Shown here in pieces: positions 63,401 to 64,000 of a stretch of 64,000 nt of DNA. Where the stretch lies: the NCBI RefSeq assembly GCF_040869045.1, contig NC_090322.1, positions 181,225,477 to 181,289,476 on the forward strand. Direction: 5' to 3'. The notes under the pieces were generated by a model. The model did not search any database and was not told the origin of the DNA. It saw only the letters and a list, made by a program, of their open reading frames with translations. The number at the start of each line of letters is the position of its first letter. Positions within the stretch are counted from its first letter, which is position 1. Position numbers and translations under genes: made by a program. This DNA is from Eurosta solidaginis. Its lineage: Eukaryota > Arthropoda > Insecta > Diptera > Tephritidae.

Positions 63401-63945
63401 ATAGTAAGAGTAGTAACGTTCCTGCCAAATTTCAGCATGATATCTTTAACGACTGTCAAATTACAGCTTGCAAAACTTTTAAATTACCTTCTTGTAAAAG
63501 TGGGCGGTGCGGTCCAAAATCTTACTAATTTTCTATTCTGCGTTATAACGCCAACCCATCTACCAAGTTTCATCGCTTTAACCGCCTTTGGCAATGAATT
63601 ATCGCATTTTTTCGATTTTTCGAAATTTTCGATATCGAAAAAGTGGGCGTGGTTATAGTCCGATATCGTTCATTTTAAATAGCGATCTGAGATGAGTGCC
63701 CAGCAATCTACATACCAAATTTCATCAAGATACCTCAAAATTTACTCAAGTTATCGTGTTAACGGACAGACGGACGGACAGACGGACGGACGGACGGACA
63801 TAGCTCAATCAAATTTTTTTTCGATACTGATGATTTTGATATATGGAAGTCTATATTTATCTCGATTCCTTTATACCTGTACAACCAACCGTTATCCAAT
63901 CAAAGTTAATATACTCTGTGAGCTCTGCTCAACTGAGTATAAAAA
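60412..63945 (+). mobile_element. DINE-1-like (Helentron) element D3, complete
   Basis: 3.53 kb with the same ends as D2: AAGGAAGGCTAAGTTCGGG at the left and AGCTCTGCTCAACTGAGTAT at the right. Tandem array at 60.5-62.6 kb, then the 3' body with GTGGGCGTGG and GGAGCCACGCCC blocks, the GACGGAC microsatellite (63766-63800) and the terminal stem-loop (63910-63945). No transposase or Rep/helicase frame. It provides the uninterrupted target sequence for the LOA insertion in D2. Confidence 0.68.
60510..62590 (+). repeat. Tandem array, about 17 units of 126-131 bp
   Basis: Same unit as the array at 45.9-47.85 kb, with the same alternation of unit types and one or two units more. The last, diverged unit (GCACGATATGGATATCAAAT...) leads into the 3' body in both elements. 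Confidence 0.9.
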
Positions 63946-64000
63946 GATCCAACAATTCACACTCTATTGGGCCGAAATCGAAACGAAATCTAATATGAAT

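Noticed and set aside
57706..64000. Next HFM1 exon
   Set aside because: I looked for an acceptor followed by a fitting continuation after IHATLG and saw none; it is probably beyond the window.

Overview
The window looks like nuclear DNA of a higher (cyclorrhaphan) fly, most likely a tephritid fruit fly. This is inferred from short GT-AG introns next to very large transposon-filled ones, from R1-, LOA- and RTE-type non-LTR elements, and from DINE-1/INE-1-like Helentron repeats. I cannot name the species. Most of the 64 kb is transposon-derived.

The one host gene I can support is on the + strand: seven spliced exons from 24481 to 57705, about 400 codons in one consistent reading frame. They encode the C-terminal winged-helix/Sec63 part of an HFM1/MER3-type Ski2-like DNA helicase (meiotic crossover helicase). 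The helicase core would lie 5' of the first exon and was not found in the window; the last exons would lie 3'. The intron between 33593 and 57316 is 23.7 kb and holds most of the mobile DNA. A second possible coding start lies on the - strand at 1-64 and is only weakly supported.

Layout. 1.2-7.5 kb: a decayed RTE-like endonuclease gene split by a full-length R1-clade retrotransposon (copy A, 1717-7062, - strand, 8-bp target duplication, both ORFs open). 7.6-24.4 kb: a solo LTR, several decayed LOA- and RTE-type fragments, a tRNA-like repeat, fold-back repeats, a piggyBac element deleted for its catalytic core, and a SINE fragment. 24.5-33.6 kb: HFM1 exons 1-5 (numbered within the window) with AT-rich, fold-back and 127-bp tandem repeats in the introns. 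33.8-38.2 kb: a SINE, a deleted ZMYM1-like hAT element, and an LTR split by a 748-bp hAT-type MITE. 38.2-55.4 kb: a nest of two Helentron-like families, broken by a second, dead R1-clade copy (copy B, 40570-45033, + strand) and by a LOA-type element with a twin-priming-like 5' inversion (48862-53323). 55.8-57.1 kb: a full tRNA-derived SINE and a reverse-transcriptase relic. 57.3-57.7 kb: HFM1 exons 6-7. 57.9-64 kb: a truncated Jockey/CR1-like relic and a third DINE-like element with its own tandem array.

The elements are linked by insertion history rather than by pathway. Several target duplications and broken repeats allow relative dating: the LOA insertion is younger than the DINE-like element it interrupts, R1 copy B is younger than its Helentron host, and R1 copy A is younger than the RTE relic.
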